Assembly (NCBI GenBank): GCA_949775045.1
Contig: OX459096.1
Location: 42,900,379 to 42,964,378, forward strand
DNA: 64,000 bases
Reading direction: 5' to 3'
Source: Metridium senile
Lineage: Eukaryota > Cnidaria > Anthozoa > Actiniaria > Metridiidae
This document shows, one piece after another, positions 21,145 through 33,416 of this stretch. Both the position numbers and the translations under genes were made by a program. Below the pieces are notes generated by a model. The model did no database searches and had not been told where the DNA came from. It worked only from the letters and a program-made list of their open reading frames with translations. Position 1 is the first letter of the stretch. Each line of letters begins with the position of its first letter.

Positions 21145-24100
21145 ATATACTTTTTACAATGCTTTATTTGTCCACTAATTTTATGGTGAGAATTACAATA
21201 TGCATGCCTTATATCATAATCAATAATTTCTTGTCAGGTTGTCTTGTCCATTGAATTTGCTCCATGGTTTACTGAAAAAATAAAAAAGATTAACCAACTT
21301 AATGTCTTCGTTTAACAATTTAATCCCTTTTGTCCCATATTGGCTAGTTCTTGTAGCCTGCGTAGTGGGTGGCTCTTAGGGTTTGAGGAGAGGGGGCCCG
21401 AGGGAGTGCCTGTCTTGAGCAATAGGAAATCGCCATTAGATTCCATTTCGAGCAGAATGATATGATATTAAAAAGGAAATGATAAAGTATGGTAGTCTCT
21501 GTTTAACCTCTGTTTATTTGTCTACCTTTATCGAGATAATTTTACCAAAAAAGGACGATACAGAAATTGCAAAAAGGGAAACAAAGATAATAAGAAAATA
21601 AAAACGACAAAGAAAAGAAGAAATGCAAAACAATGCAAAATGTATATAAAAACCACTGGCTCTCCAGCCTCTGTTTGTGTGACATTACGGGCTTCCTGTG
21701 GTGTTTGTTCAAACCGTTGAACGCCTAGAACGACGTCTAAATAATTACATTTCTAAATCCTGAATAATTTTATGTTCATTTTATGTTCATAATAAAGATT
21801 TTGAGTTTACAAAGCAATTGTGCTGGTTACTTGCTTTTATAAAATAACGTTTTTTTATACATTTGGCTAAAAAGTGAATTTCCTATGCTAATCAATCAAA
21901 ATGGGATTAACTGAACGTCAGCGAACATAGGCCTATAAAAACAACGGCTTAGATAAGAAGAAAATCCAAAAATACACATAATAAACAACTTATAAAAGAA
22001 AACTCACTTCATTAACAAATGCCACAGAGTTTCTTGCAGTAAACAACTGCAAATTTACCCATTCTTGAGCGGGTTTTTACACAGTGTTTCCTTGTAATTG
22101 TCTACATACACATGAAGAACAATAAATACATTATTCGTTAGTGGGAAAGGAATTAATTAAAAGACAAAAGAAGATCACTCAAGCAGGACTCTTTCTTCAA
22201 CTGCACAACGTTCTTGCAATGATGTGTATACAGGCTATTTCAATTAACGTTGTCCATCTGGAATGGTTGTTCTGAGACCGATAGGAATTGTGGGAGTTCA
22301 TTAAATTTCAAATACATTGTTTTAATCACACTTGAATGGTGCTGAATTACAGATAACAGTATTTCAGAAGTAAACATTAATATTCAAGTGTGATTATAAT
22401 AGTGCATTTGCAGTTTATCGAGCTCCCACAATTCCTATCGGTCTCAGATCAACCATTCCAGATGGACAACGTTAATTGAAATAGGTGTATGTATAAACAT
22501 CGTATTTAAATCAATATGTAATAATATCTAATGATGTGCAATTCCTAAATACTTACTCAAAACATCCACAATATATTTTTTGGATGCTTATATATAAAAG
22601 TTTCGAAGGGATTAAAACAAGAGAGACAAATGGATCCCATGAAAAGGTTGGCTGCAGAGTAAGCTACAAGTAAGGAACTCCCGAATAAAGTTGATTATTA
22701 TACATTTTACATACTACATGTACCTCGAAATTGATTGGCCGAGAGCATACGGTGAATTTTCGATAATGTGTGAACTTGACAGGACAAATCTATTATCCGT
22801 AGCGATTAATACATTTATTAGTTCCCAGGCTCCCTCCGTTCTCAGGGTATTGAAAATGGCGGCGCGATTTGCTCAGCTATTGTCTTTTTTTACCTGATTA
22901 CAATTGCATTTGTTTCTGTACAAAATGTGTAATAAAACAATTATTGCATTCGGTTTTCGCATGACATCGTCAATTATCAAGACTTCGAGTCAGTATGATC
23001 TGATAACACAAACCTCGGTCTTGGTAATTTACAACATCCATGATGAACATCCTATAATTGCTTAATATTGGCCGATTTTTAGTTTTGCATCTCATTAGAT
23101 TTGTGTAAATGTGTACTACAACCTCTGATTAATATATGTACTTTATAATAAACCTTTTAATAGTTCTGTTCAGTGACCACGAATAATAGCTCCAAGTCGA
23201 GGTTTGAGTTGCCATACATAGCAAACTATAATTTAACACGCACGGCAACTACAACCTCGACTTGGAACTTTCATTATTGACCAGTGAACGGAACTGTATA
23301 AAAAGGTTTATTAAGTATATTTGTCAATTGGCTTTATATATAGCTTATTAGTTAACTCAGTTGGCTCGCACCTTGATGTAAGGATAAAAAATTGTCAATT
23401 GCAGAAAGGTTGTAGTACACATTTATACTATTAGTCTGTCATTTTTCAAGTGTAAAAGTTACTAAAGATCAACATTTTTAATACTCACCGCCCCGCAAAT
23501 GTTGAATTTGTACTTGTTTTTGCAAACTATGGATTAGATAGATATCACAATTAGTACGCTATGTAGCCTGCGTAGCCAGGCGTTCAGCTGGCCTGGGGCC
23601 GAGGGGAAATGGGGAGAGGAGAGAGGAAAAGAAAAGTTTACCCATTTCCACTCGGCCTTTTCTTTTCCTCTCTCTCCTCTCCCCATTTCCCCTCGGCCCG
23701 CTGAACGCCTGGCTACACAGGCTATACGCTATGTATCATCATCATTAGGGTGCAAACAGTATAAACCGTGAAACATTAGTGAACGTGATTCTTACTAGTG
23801 ACGTCAAGCACAGCGAGCTAAACGAGTGAGCTCTATTGAAAGACTAAATATTAAATTGGCGGAGAATCAGATAGTAGAGAGCCAGAAAGTTTTAAGTGAA
23901 TAATTATTCTTATTTTTACAGTGTAAAAGGTAAGAATAAACAGTGGTTTGGCATGAGAATTATCTTTTTGAACCAAATATTACAACGACAATAGTATAAA
24001 TTATGTAAAAACGTAAGGTATTCAAGATTAAAATAGATGTGCGATTTCTTTCGTTAAGTGCAAACTTTTGCGTAGTTTTGTCACAAAATTATCCGAATCT

Positions 24101-25125
24101 TTGGTCATTTTCTAATGTAGATCACAACCAGAAAATAAATCTCAACATCCAGTAAAAGTAAGTAATCGTGATCAAAATCGGCAGCTTTGCACTGTTGCAA
24201 GTGCATAGAGAGAAGAAGTTCGACAGTCAGGCGAAAGTGTTTTTACTTAGAATTTTATATTAGATGTTCTCTTTAACTTAGGGGATAGAGAGAGAAAAAA
24301 AAACAGATTGACTTGAATGAAGCTAGTAAAGTTAGCTAGCTAGTAAGGCAGTTTTGTCTATGTTTATACAATATTTTTATGTTTTTCATCAGTGCAAACC
24401 TTTCTTTGTTTGATATCCACTTTAACGCTCTAACTTTAACTATTTTTTTTGCGCTCTAGCGGTCAGATAGCCATATGAATGATAATTTAGTAACAGAAGA
24501 ACTTAATCATTTATATTTATTATTAAGGACTGATACTTACAGGGATCCTGAGCTTCATCATTCGATAATTCTAAAAACATAATAAGCAAATGAAACAAAA
24601 TCAACAAAACCAACCTCAAAGGCTAACAAGAGAGAAGAATGGCCAAAGAAGGAGCATAAGCGAATAGAAAAGGAAAGCTACAAGGAAGAAACGAAGGTAC
24701 GAAACAATAAAAAGCTATAAGGTTGAAAGTAAAGGGAAAAAAGAAAAACTTGATAGGAATAAAAGTAATGGATTTACTGGGCAGAGAGGGGCGTATAACC
24801 AAGAGAAAAACGAAGGAAAACAAGGTAGAATAACTAGACAGTAAAAACGATAAAACTAAGGGAAACAAAGAGAAACTAAGAAAGAATTAAAGCGAGAGAT
24901 TGGAGAAGAAATGAGTGAAGAAAAAACAGATCCCAAATAAGATGAAATAATAAAATGTACTAACCATTTTCCCTCAAGATCTCTTGCAGAAGTAATGGAT
25001 CTGCACTGGCCTGACACAAGACAACAGCAGCGACCATCAAAAGCACCAATAAACGAGGGGCAGCCATTCTAACACTGGTTGTACGTAGATAGTATCAAGA
25101 ACTTGATGGATGTTGGTTTGTTAAC
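21145..25125 (-). CDS. Secreted ShK-like six-cysteine peptide precursor, 5 exons
   Basis: Minus-strand gene assembled from splice signals. Exon 1 holds the start codon (25067-25065) and ends at 24965; exon 2 is 24570-24541 (30 nt); exon 3 is 23526-23489 (38 nt). Exon 4 is 22101-22008 with the stop at 22014-22012. Exon 5, from 21271, is 3' UTR. Phases fit (1, 1, 0), giving 86 residues. Exon 1 encodes a Leu/Val-rich signal peptide ending near CQASA; exon 2 is an acidic propeptide part; exons 3 and 4 carry two and four cysteines. Spacing is x8, x8, x14, x3, x2, and the closing C-x3-C-x2-C with Gly after the fifth Cys is the ShK/SXC signature; the third loop is longer than usual. ShK domains occur in cnidarian channel-blocking toxins and also in non-toxin secreted proteins, so function is open. 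No dibasic processing site was noted before the first Cys. Coordinates are given 5'->3' on the minus strand. Confidence 0.6.
21163..21168 (-). terminator. Poly(A) signal AATAAA of the ShK-like gene
   Basis: AATAAA on the minus strand, about 100 nt into the last (non-coding) exon, which follows a strong TTTTATTTTTTCAG acceptor at 21273-21272. Confidence 0.55.
22227..22492. mobile_element. MITE with (TATACACC)TATTTCAA-type ends, copy 2
   Basis: Inverted arms: GGCTATTTCAATTAACGTTG then TCCATCTGGAATGG and CCGATAGGAATTGTGGGAG, complemented at 22425-22490. It lies upstream of exon 4 of the ShK-like gene, in intron 3. The termini match the MITEs at 12653 and 47888; the interior does not. Confidence 0.8.
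22690..23045. mobile_element. Non-autonomous element, ATTGGCYRAGAGC family, copy 2
   Basis: Landmarks are AAATTGATTGGCCGAGAGCA, ACAATTATTGCATTCGGTTT and AACCTCGGTCTTGG, shared with 17575-17900 and 57885-58215. It lies in intron 3 of the ShK-like gene. Confidence 0.55.
23095..23435. mobile_element. MITE with long imperfect inverted arms
   Basis: GTGTAAATGTGTACTACAACC at the left and GGTTGTAGTACACATTTATAC at the right form the ends. Inner arms pair AATAGCTCCAAGTCGAGGTT with AACCTCGACTTGGAAC. It lies in intron 3 of the ShK-like gene. Confidence 0.75.
23570..23730. mobile_element. Palindromic element, TAGCCTGCGTAG family
   Basis: TAGCCTGCGTAGCCAGGCGTTCAG-type end with a purine-rich arm (GGGGAAATGGGGAGAGGAGA), mirrored by the complement to 23728. 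Further ends of the family occur at about 21356, 60865 and 61081. Confidence 0.8.
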
Positions 25126-25153
25126 TGGAATAACTCACTTGGAATCGCTCTTG

Positions 25154-25163
25154 TATTTATATA
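25154..25163 (-). promoter_or_regulatory. TATA box of the ShK-like gene
   Basis: TATATAAATA on the minus strand, about 90 bp upstream of the start codon and in position to start transcription near 25125. Confidence 0.5.
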
Positions 25164-25169
25164 CAGCAT

Positions 25170-26341
25170 GATGTGAACACAGATGGACACATATTGTCAC
25201 TTTAACAAAACGGCCCTTCATTTGATCTCTTTAAAAGAAACGTTAAACACAAGTTTTCATTATTTTGTTATAAATTATTAAGTATCAATAAGACTGATTT
25301 CAATTGTAAACTGACAACGTTAATTTGGAAAATTGTTTGGGTCTAACTGCATGGCAAACCTCTTTGGTTAACCACATACAGAAACAAATTTAAAGATATT
25401 ATTTTCTCCTACGAAACTAAGAAAAATCAAAACAATAAGAACTTCTTCAAGAATATCTCACATAAGACTTTTAAAGTTTATTTTTGTATATATAAATATT
25501 TTCCTTAATATTCAATGGGATGCATATGAATATTAAAACTGACCTAATTAAATCACTTGGTAAAAATCATATTCATGTTCATGGCAAAACAAATGTGCTT
25601 TGTCAGTCTTTGTTTTGAAAATTGGGGAAAATGGTTTGTACATATTCAAAGCAATATCATATTAATTTTATGAGAGGTTTTGGACTATAGTGCTTTATGG
25701 AAGCATCGGCATTACAATCACCTTCAGGTTGATTGTTTTATACATTCTCACACAGCCCATGGACACTGCACTGGTATTACGATCTGTTCATTCAATTTAA
25801 TTTGTTAAAACAATCATAAATTCATATCAAGAAACCCTAGCGACGACGCGGGGCAATCAGGGAGGCAATTACAAGGACAATTAGGAAGGTGGGGGAAATA
25901 CCAAAAATTGAGCACAAAAAAATAAATAGTAACAACAAAGAAAAGAAACATATCATGCATGGCGAAAGCAATTCCTGCACAGTCTCGAGGGGAAAAAATC
26001 GTGTAACAAAACTATTGCCAACCTGTCGGCCAGCTGGTGTATTAGCAGTATTATTGTATAAACAATAAACTGAAATTGAATTGAATTCTAGATGGCGTTT
26101 TGTGTGAATAATCATTGCCGCTTCACCATTCGGGAAAAAAAAAAATTTAAAAACGATTATGCATTGCAGCCATAAATCATTCATGAAAAGTAATTGTGAA
26201 CATCACTTTAATTTAAACATGATCAGGTATTATTGAATAAATGCAATGTTTGAACCATTTTGTAGACCATGAACATTATAATTAAATGACAATGCCTACG
26301 CCTTCTACATTTGCCGTTCTCAAAAGTGCTGGTAAAAATAT
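25170..26341. other. Intergenic, no gene seen
   Basis: AT-rich sequence. The minus frame 25837-26184 has hydrophobic stretches but no start context, splice or family support. Confidence 0.45.
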
Positions 26342-26712
26342 TTAAATGGAAGGTATTTTCGACCTGACCAAAAAGTCTTTGAGTGATTTGTCCTTCTTAT
26401 AAGACACTATTGGAGGATCTGAATAAATCCTTTGAAGGTTCTCTGTTTGAGATAATAAATGCCAGTGTTCAATAAGAACTTTCTTTAAATTAGGCGTCGC
26501 TGGGTTATAAGTAGTGACAAATGGTAGGATGTTTTTAGGTGTTTGTGTTTTATTTTCCAATGCTGACTGTCTGTCTTCGAACTTAACAGTGGATAGAGTG
26601 TTTAAGACTATATTGTTAGGATAGCCTCTTTCCAAAAGCCTAGATTGAAAATCTTTTTTACGGGCTTCAAAGGTTACTCTATCAGAGTTAGTTCTGAGCA
26701 GGCGTAATGCTT

Positions 26713-27117
26713 CTCAGGAGGAGCCAACGATCAGCTGGGACAATTATAACTGTTCTTACATCCCAGCCAGATATGAGTCAATTTGAGTCCCAGGAAACGT
26801 TTGGGTGGCAATTGGCCAAAGAATGTTTCCCAGGAAAATATTTTTTTTAGAACCAAAAAAAGAAAAGAAAAAAAACAAAAAAAATGGTTGTTTAAGTGTT
26901 ATTTTATAATTATAAACAAAACATCAGTGTTTGAGATTGGTACGAGAAACGGGGCTACCCGAAAATTTACGTTTTCCAGGTAATTTCAGAATGACAGGAT
27001 GATTGTATATAATGAAAAACGTGAGAGCGTAGAATAGTAGGTACAGAATTTAATTCTCAGGAACTTACTCTTATAAGAACAGTTTTTTTAAAGAACACCC
27101 CCGTTGGCTCCTCCTGG
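26713..27117. mobile_element. MITE (TIR AGGAGGAGCCAACG) inside the Penelope-like element
   Basis: Ends AGGAGGAGCCAACG (about 26717-26730) and CGTTGGCTCCTCCT (27102-27115) are perfect inverted repeats. AGAAGC (minus strand) flanks both sides as a target duplication, and the Penelope frame resumes across it (KGEA before, LRLLRTN after). Confidence 0.75.
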
Positions 27118-27264
27118 CTTCTCCTTTAATAAAACCATTTTTAACGTTGAAAGGGTGTGCTGAGGAGATATGAGTATATGAGTATGTTTGTGTTGGTTTA
27201 GAATATGTTTGGAACATCTAGTATTTTGTAGTCACTAAAGCGTGAACCTTTATAAACTCGAGTA

Positions 27265-29150
27265 TCTATTTTTTATTTTTATTTTATTAGCTTCGCCTTA
27301 ATAGTAAACAATAACAGAAAACAAAATTACATCACAAAGAAAATAAATAATAACATGGCAGGGTACCCACAACAGCGTTAGCCAATTACTGTGGGCCCAG
27401 AGTATAAAAGTATAAGAAAAAAAAAAAAAAAAAACTTATTACAAACAAGTAAAATTATTGGCAACATGACACAGGTAAAGCTAGACTGCGGACTGAATTA
27501 CATTTGATACATATAGATTTGAAAGTGCGAGGATTGTCAGGGTCATACAGTTCTAATGAGTTAAAGTAGTATTGTTTCAGAGAGGTTTTAAAAGAGTTCA
27601 GGCTGTCCATTTTAAAAAAGGGTCCTAGTTCGTTCCATATTCGTGAACACCTAATTACAAAGGATTTCTGATAAGTTGTAGTTTTACATCTAGGTGTTAC
27701 AAATTTTACAGTGCTACTACTTGAGTATCTAGTTATTCTGGTACTTCGAGGAACAGGTATTACAGATTTATTTATTTTTATCAGTCCATGAGTCATTTTG
27801 TAGAAATATATCATATCTAAATATTCATGCCAGAAGGTGATAGGTAGTATGTTAAGTGATTTGAGTCTGTCCTTATATGATATGTCGCAAGAAAAGGGTA
27901 GCTTTAAAATGTATTTGGTGGCTCGCCTTTGCGTTCTCTCCATTTTAGCTATTAGTTCGATGTTCTGAGGAGCCCATATCTGGGTGGCATAGCCAAATAA
28001 TGGACGTACAAGCGTAAGGTAGACGGATCTCCTGACCTTTGTGCTTTTGATGAATCTAGTGTTTCTCTTAATGTAGCCCAGTAGTTTGTTAGCGCGAGCG
28101 GTTTGCTCATACACTTGTGCATTCCAGGTGAGTTTATTGGAGACAAGTACTCCCAAGTCCCGTTCAGTGTTAACTACCTCTAAGGTGTTCCCATTTACGC
28201 TGTAAGAAGACTTAACTGGCTTGAGCTTCCTTGTGATGTTTTGAGATTTGCATTTGTTCTCGTTAAGAGGGAGTCCAGAGTCCTTTGTCCACGTCTCCAG
28301 GCGGCTCAGATCAGCTTGCATGTCTTGCACGTTATTAGGGGATTTGATCTCTTTGTAGACCTTGGTATCATCGGCAAACATTGCGACGTTACTTTCTTTT
28401 ATTGCATCTGGTAGATCGTTGACGTATAGAAGAAATAATGCCGGACCTAGGATTGAGCCCTGGGGGACGCCAGAACAGATGGGAAGTGGATCTGAAGTTG
28501 CACCTAGAACGGTAACACGTTGGCGACGATTCGTCAAGTAAGAGTGGAACCACTGTAGAAGGTTGCCACCGATTCCAAACTCGCGAAGCTTGCGCAGCAG
28601 TCTTTGATGACAGACCTTATCAAAGGCTTTGGACATGTCCGTATAAACCATGTCAACCTGACTCCCGTTGTCTAACATCACACCAATATGGTCTAGTACT
28701 TCCAGAAGGTTGGAGACACAGGATTTTCCGTTGAGGAACCCATGTTGACACGGCTTTATGAACAGACTAAGCTGATTCTTAAAACTGTTGAAGACGCATC
28801 TCTCTAGCACTTTCGATACCAATGAAAGTAAGGAAATTGGTCTGTAATTCTCTGTGTGTTCGGCTTCACCTTTCTTAAACACAGGAACTACATTGGCCTC
28901 TTTCCACTCCTGCGGTACTGTACCCGTATGTAGTGATTTATTAAACAGCTTGCATAAGGAGGGCGCTATCACAGACGCAGTTTCCTTAAGCAACCGTGCT
29001 GGTATACTGTCAGGTCCGGTTGCTTTGGTAACGTCGAGGGATTCCAGAATGGTCTTCACTTCGTTGACGGTGAGGCAGAGATCAGTCATAGTAGGCTCGC
29101 CAACAGAGAGGTTGGAGTCTTTAGATGACACATATCGAGAAAAATAACTC
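27265..29150 (-). mobile_element. 5'-truncated non-LTR retrotransposon (Jockey/CR1/L2-type LINE)
   Basis: A single 558-codon frame (29131-27455) encodes a reverse transcriptase. It has TGPDSIPARLLK, NYRPISLLSLVSKVLE, YTDMSKAFDKVCH, GVPQGSILGPALFLLYVNDL and the catalytic FADD box, followed by the usual thumb and C-terminal region. The apurinic endonuclease half is missing, so it is 5' truncated. The 3' end is A-rich (AATAAAATAAAAATAAAAAA on the minus strand) and stops at GATA, which also borders the 5' end inside the Penelope-like coding frame. The unbroken RT frame implies a fairly young insertion. Confidence 0.88.
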
Positions 29151-30647
29151 CCTCTGATGACAGTTCGCTGGTGAATTTTATTGTTGTATGGAATGAGTTA
29201 GCAAAATCAACAAATTGGTTGATTTCAGCTTCAGGAATAGTCCATACTGTAAAAATGTTATCGATAAAACGTTTCCAGATCAATGGTTTAGTTGGGCTAG
29301 TTTGTAGTAGCAGTTTTTCGATATGCGCCATAAAGACAATCGAAAAAGCTACTGCCATTTTTGTACCCATTGCGATACCGTGAGTCTGTAGATAGTGGCT
29401 GTCATTGAATTTAAATGAGTTTTCACTAAGAATGAGTTGCATTAGTTCTTTCAAAACAGAAATAGGTATTGGCAACTCGGCATGTAAAACTTTTCGTAGT
29501 ATTGACAGATAACACTAATACCTTCTTCTTGAGGTATGTTAGTGTATAATGAACAGACATCTATAGTCGCGCGCAAGTATTGCTGAGTCTGGTATAGGAG
29601 TTTTCTCAATAAAGTTGATAAAGTCAGTGCATGGTATCTTTAATGTAAGACTCTTGAATGTTAGCAATCGGTTATAAGAGTGAATCTACAAAACATGAAA
29701 TACGTTCTGTAGGACCGCTGCTACCAGAAACAATAGGTCTACCGATTGGAACTTTCTTGTGTATTTTAGTCAGTGTGTAGAATTCTGGTATTCTAGGAGG
29801 CGTTTTGTTGTAAGTTAGCCACTTGTGTGTCATTTTATCAATATGACCGCTTGAAAATAATCGATTAACGACTTTGTTAACTTTAGCGGCCGTTTTACAT
29901 ACGATTGGTTCTTTTAAGGGTTTATAATGTTTCTTCTCAGAGACTAATGATAAACCTTCGTCTATTTTATCAATCGTATTCATTATGACAGTAGTGGTGC
30001 CTTTGTCAGCTTTTTTAAGGTTAACCTCTTTATTAGTAGATAATTCTTTTAGAGCCCGTCTTTCACATATCGTGAGATTGTCCGAATGTTCACAATGAAC
30101 AATGTTGGACAAATCAGTCTTGGTAAGTTCTAAGTAAGTTTCTAGTGCTACCGAAGGTTGCGGTAGAGGCTGCCACTTAGACTTAACGCGGAACGGATGC
30201 GGTATTGTTTTTTTCGAGTTTGCGAAAATATATTTTAAACGCATCATACGGGCAAATTTATTGAAATCTCTTATGAGAGGCATATTAGAAGCTGGCTTTT
30301 TAGGTGTAGGTATGAACTTAAAACCTTTTGAATAGCAAAGATAATTCATTATTTGTGAGGACTTTATTTGAGAGATTTTTAATAAACCTTTCATTATGAG
30401 CCCTAGTTTTTGCTATGCGTTTTTTGTTCAAAATATAACGCCTGTGTGCGCGAGATTGCGTTTGCGTAGTTTTTACGTGTCGGGAGTCAGTAAGCGAGAC
30501 ATTTGAATAGTTTACAACTTTTTCTTTATTTTCACTTTGAGAAAATGATTTACAGTTGTTGATAATAAGTGTCTCTAGTTCCTTGACTTTGTTTTTCAAG
30601 TAATCGATTTCAGTGTTCTCATTGTCGTTTTTGGCTTTATATTTCAT

Positions 30648-31526
30648 GTTAGTCCTGCATGTGTAACTATCTGTTTGTTGCTGCTTGAACTCTCTTTAGT
30701 TGGTCAGTGTTGTTGTTCAGCGTTGATTTAAGCGAAGCGATGGCTTCACTGTCTGAGCTGATGTTGTTATGGTGTTGCTTGACCATCAGTTGGAGGAGGC
30801 TTTTGTAAACTGGCTATTTTGGTATAACCTGGGGTTGACTAGTACAAAGGGTAGAACGGCACTCCAAGACCAAGTATCAGGGCAAAACTGTTTATTAGTG
30901 ATTGTAATACGATACAAGTTGTTGTAGTACTTCTAAGCTGGACTTAACTCGGTCGTCATCACGTTTCATGAATCGATATTTCTGATATTCACGCATCACG
31001 TACAAATTTAAGTCACGTTCTACATAGTATTCGCGTATAACAGCTAAATTGTTCGTTATTTTCACGAATCACGCACTTATTTTAGCCTATAGAGGCTGAG
31101 ATTGTGTACGAGAACCGTGAAAAGGTCTATTGGTATAGATGGGGTACCTTTGCTCTGCCTGGGACTTGACTCCGCGCGGCTATTCAAACTGATAAGTCAA
31201 ATTAATAATGCGGCCAAGGCATATTGCTTATTAAATTTTAATCACGACCCTAATACGCAAACGGACAAAAAAAGTTAATCTGTGGCACTATTATACGCTA
31301 GGGGTAATATTGAATTTGGTTTTCAAGGCAATTTTCATTATAAAAAAATACGTTAATTTTCAAGAGCCTCGAACTAATTCGGTTGTTTATAGTTTCAATA
31401 GCACTAACCCGCAATTTATAGGTTTTATTAAGGGTTCAATCTGTATTAATTGACACTATAAAAACAACTTTTTTTCACTGTTTGATTGACAGGTTTATTT
31501 TCATTCTTTTAAAGCTTCAAATTAAG
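30648..31526. other. No gene seen
   Basis: Upstream flank of the Penelope-like element on its strand, perhaps its 5' UTR or terminal repeat. I cannot define it. Confidence 0.4.
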
Positions 31527-31725
31527 GCCTCGTCTACACGAATCCGATCCGGCTGAAACCGCATAGAAATATTTGCGTCCACACGAATCCGCGTATCCGG
31601 AGGATTCAAGTAAAAGTGTGCGGTTTCGGTGACCGGATTCACTGGATTCGTGTGGACGATAGGCCGATTCGCATCAAAAAGTATGTGGTTTCAAAAGTAT
31701 CCGGATCCGTGTAGACGGGCTCTAA
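31527..31725. mobile_element. MITE (TIR GGCCTCGTCTACACGAATCCG)
   Basis: GCCTCGTCTACACGAATCCG at the left pairs with CGGATCCGTGTAGACGGGCTC at the right. Internal words such as CACACGAATCCG are also repeated and inverted. Confidence 0.8.
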
Positions 31726-32229
31726 GATTATTCCACTGATGTCGACTGAAAAGAATTACTGTAAACGTACGCGTATTTCACGCATGAGCACTAAACGTTT
31801 TTAAGATCTATAAAAAATGAATGAAACCAAAATGGTTACTAAATAATAGTTTCTATTTAAAGATTGTTTAGTAGCTATCGCTCAACTATGGGGCCAAAAA
31901 AAATCAAAAACTAAAAGAAACAATTGTGATCATTAGTCACTAAATAAGAACTATTACCGTTGTAGTAGCAATTTGTTTTTATTTCATGGCTATATTGTTT
32001 TCGCTCTATTCAAAACAAATAATCGAATCTTCGTTCGCGGATTATCATAACTGGAATATATAATCTAAAAATAGAAAGCCTATTTCATTTTTCGATTATT
32101 TGCAATAATTTTTTCGTTTTGTTTTTAAAATCAAATTTTCGGTGTCCTCAACATATCGCACCTCCGCATTATAACTCGCAAAACACTGTCATCGCACTCG
32201 CACATCGCACCATGATACACTCTTTAACT

Positions 32230-32262
32230 CCGACGAAGGGCAAAGCTCGAAACGTCAGTAAA
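32230..32262 (+). ncRNA. Hammerhead-ribozyme-like remnant, copy 2
   Basis: CCGACGA, a GGGCAAAGCTC hairpin, then GAAACGTCAG. It is nearly identical to the minus-strand motif at 10-50. The second core base is C where the active motif has T. The orientation is opposite to the Penelope-like element at 26342-30647, so it comes from a different copy. Confidence 0.45.
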
Positions 32263-32419
32263 GTCAACATTTCTTTAAAGAATTGTAATTTTTTTATGTG
32301 TGTTTTTCTTCTCGTGTGTCACATTAATTGTGGCACTCTTTAGTTGTAAATTTTTTGTGTGTTTTCTTTGTTGTTAGTTATTAATAATTTTTTTTTAAAT
32401 TTCATTATATTACCTATCG

Positions 32420-32466
32420 TATATATCAAACACCGACGCAGCCTATACTAGCTAGTTTACTCGTTA
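32420..32466 (+). repeat. CACCGACGCAGCC family half-site
   Basis: TATATCAAACACCGACGCAGCCTATACTAG-like sequence shared with the palindrome at 7610-7845 and with 100-135. Confidence 0.55.
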
Positions 32467-32584
32467 GTTTCTTTTTACTGTCATCGCAGTATTATCTCTT
32501 ATCGGGGTGGTGGCTTTTCGCCGAAAACAAAACGTACTTTTGACACATCGAGTAATGTATTTCACCAAAAACGACGAGCAACAA

Positions 32585-32845
32585 AGCTTTAAAATTCACC
32601 GAACCCCGTTTACCGAAGGCATTTACATCACCGTAACACCGCTCTTTCAAAATGTTTTCACCGGACCCCGTTTAACGAAGGCATTTACATCAACGCAATT
32701 CCTCTCTTTCAAAATGTATTCACCGGACCCCGTTCAACGAAGGCATTTACATCACCGTAACGCCGCTCTTTCAAAATGTTTTCACCGGACCCCGCACACC
32801 AAACAAATCGAAGGCATTTACATCACCGCAACTCAGCTCTTTGTT
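32585..32845 (+). repeat. Tandem repeat, about 66 bp x 4
   Basis: Units share TTTCACCGGACCCCG, CGAAGGCATTTACATCACCG and CTCTTTCAAAATG. The open frame 32507-32908 runs through the repeat and has no gene evidence. Confidence 0.85.
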
Positions 32846-33132
32846 TTCATTGGGACACCGCAAAAAATATATATATCAACACCTCAATCCCCCATTTTCC
32901 TACCCTGAGAAAACAAACGTCCTTTCACTTCTCTCCTCAACGCGAAATGGGTTTTACCGGGGGAAAAGAAGCGAAGCACGTCTCCTTCTACCACTTCCCC
33001 TTTCTTTGTAAATGCGCTTTTTTGAAATAATACGAGGCCAGATTATACGTAAACTCGAATATTGAGATGTATTTTTATTTGCTTACACAAAAAAACCGTT
33101 CAAATGTATTTTAAAAATCGTTTGACGGCTAA

Positions 33133-33416
33133 AGCTACCACAGGGAGCCCAAGCGTGTCACTTTTGCAGTAAATGTGGAGTCGCGAAATATCCTTTCGCT
33201 GTGCCTCAAATATACAATAATAAAGAAATGTTTTCTAGTCTGTGACCGAGTTTTAGCTCAATTAGAGCGATTTAGAAACCAGTTATACACAACTATCTAC
33301 GTCCAAAAAATTATTTATTATTGTATATTTGAGGCACATGCAGCGAAAGGATATTTCGCGACTACATACATTTACTGTAAAAGTGACGAGCTTGAGCTCC
33401 CTGTGAAGCTACAGGC
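33133..33416. mobile_element. MITE with inverted arms (AAATATCCTTTCGC family)
   Basis: GGAGTCGCGAAATATCCTTT and TGCCTCAAATATACAATAAT on the left are complemented at about 33307-33362. The outer ends around AGCTACCACAGGGAGC and GCTCCCTGTGAAGCT also pair. Confidence 0.78.

Larger units (their letters stand above)
26342..30647 (-). pseudogene. Penelope-like retroelement, degenerate and interrupted twice
   Basis: On the minus strand, pieces follow in the order of a Penelope-like polyprotein. First comes an N-terminal coiled or basic part (30647-30318), then an RT N-part (30394-29672) with FYTLTKIHK and GRPIVSGSSGPTERIS. The RT core (29475-29150) has THGIAMGTKMAVAFS and a WKRFIDNIF segment. A short piece at about 27260-27120 reads HPFNVKNGFIKGEA, and the C-terminal part (26710-26342) contains FVTTYNPATPNLKK and KDKSLKDFLVRSK. 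Frame changes separate the pieces. A LINE (27265-29150) and a MITE (26713-27117) sit inside. No intact GIY-YIG endonuclease was found. The element copies via reverse transcription; this copy is dead. Confidence 0.8.

Noticed and set aside
24623..24868. Hydrophobic 81-codon minus-strand frame suggesting a membrane protein
   Set aside because: It is the complement of an A/G-rich low-complexity tract in intron 1 of the ShK-like gene.
32507..32908. 133-codon open frame
   Set aside because: It runs through a 66-bp tandem repeat, with no signal peptide, domain or splice context.
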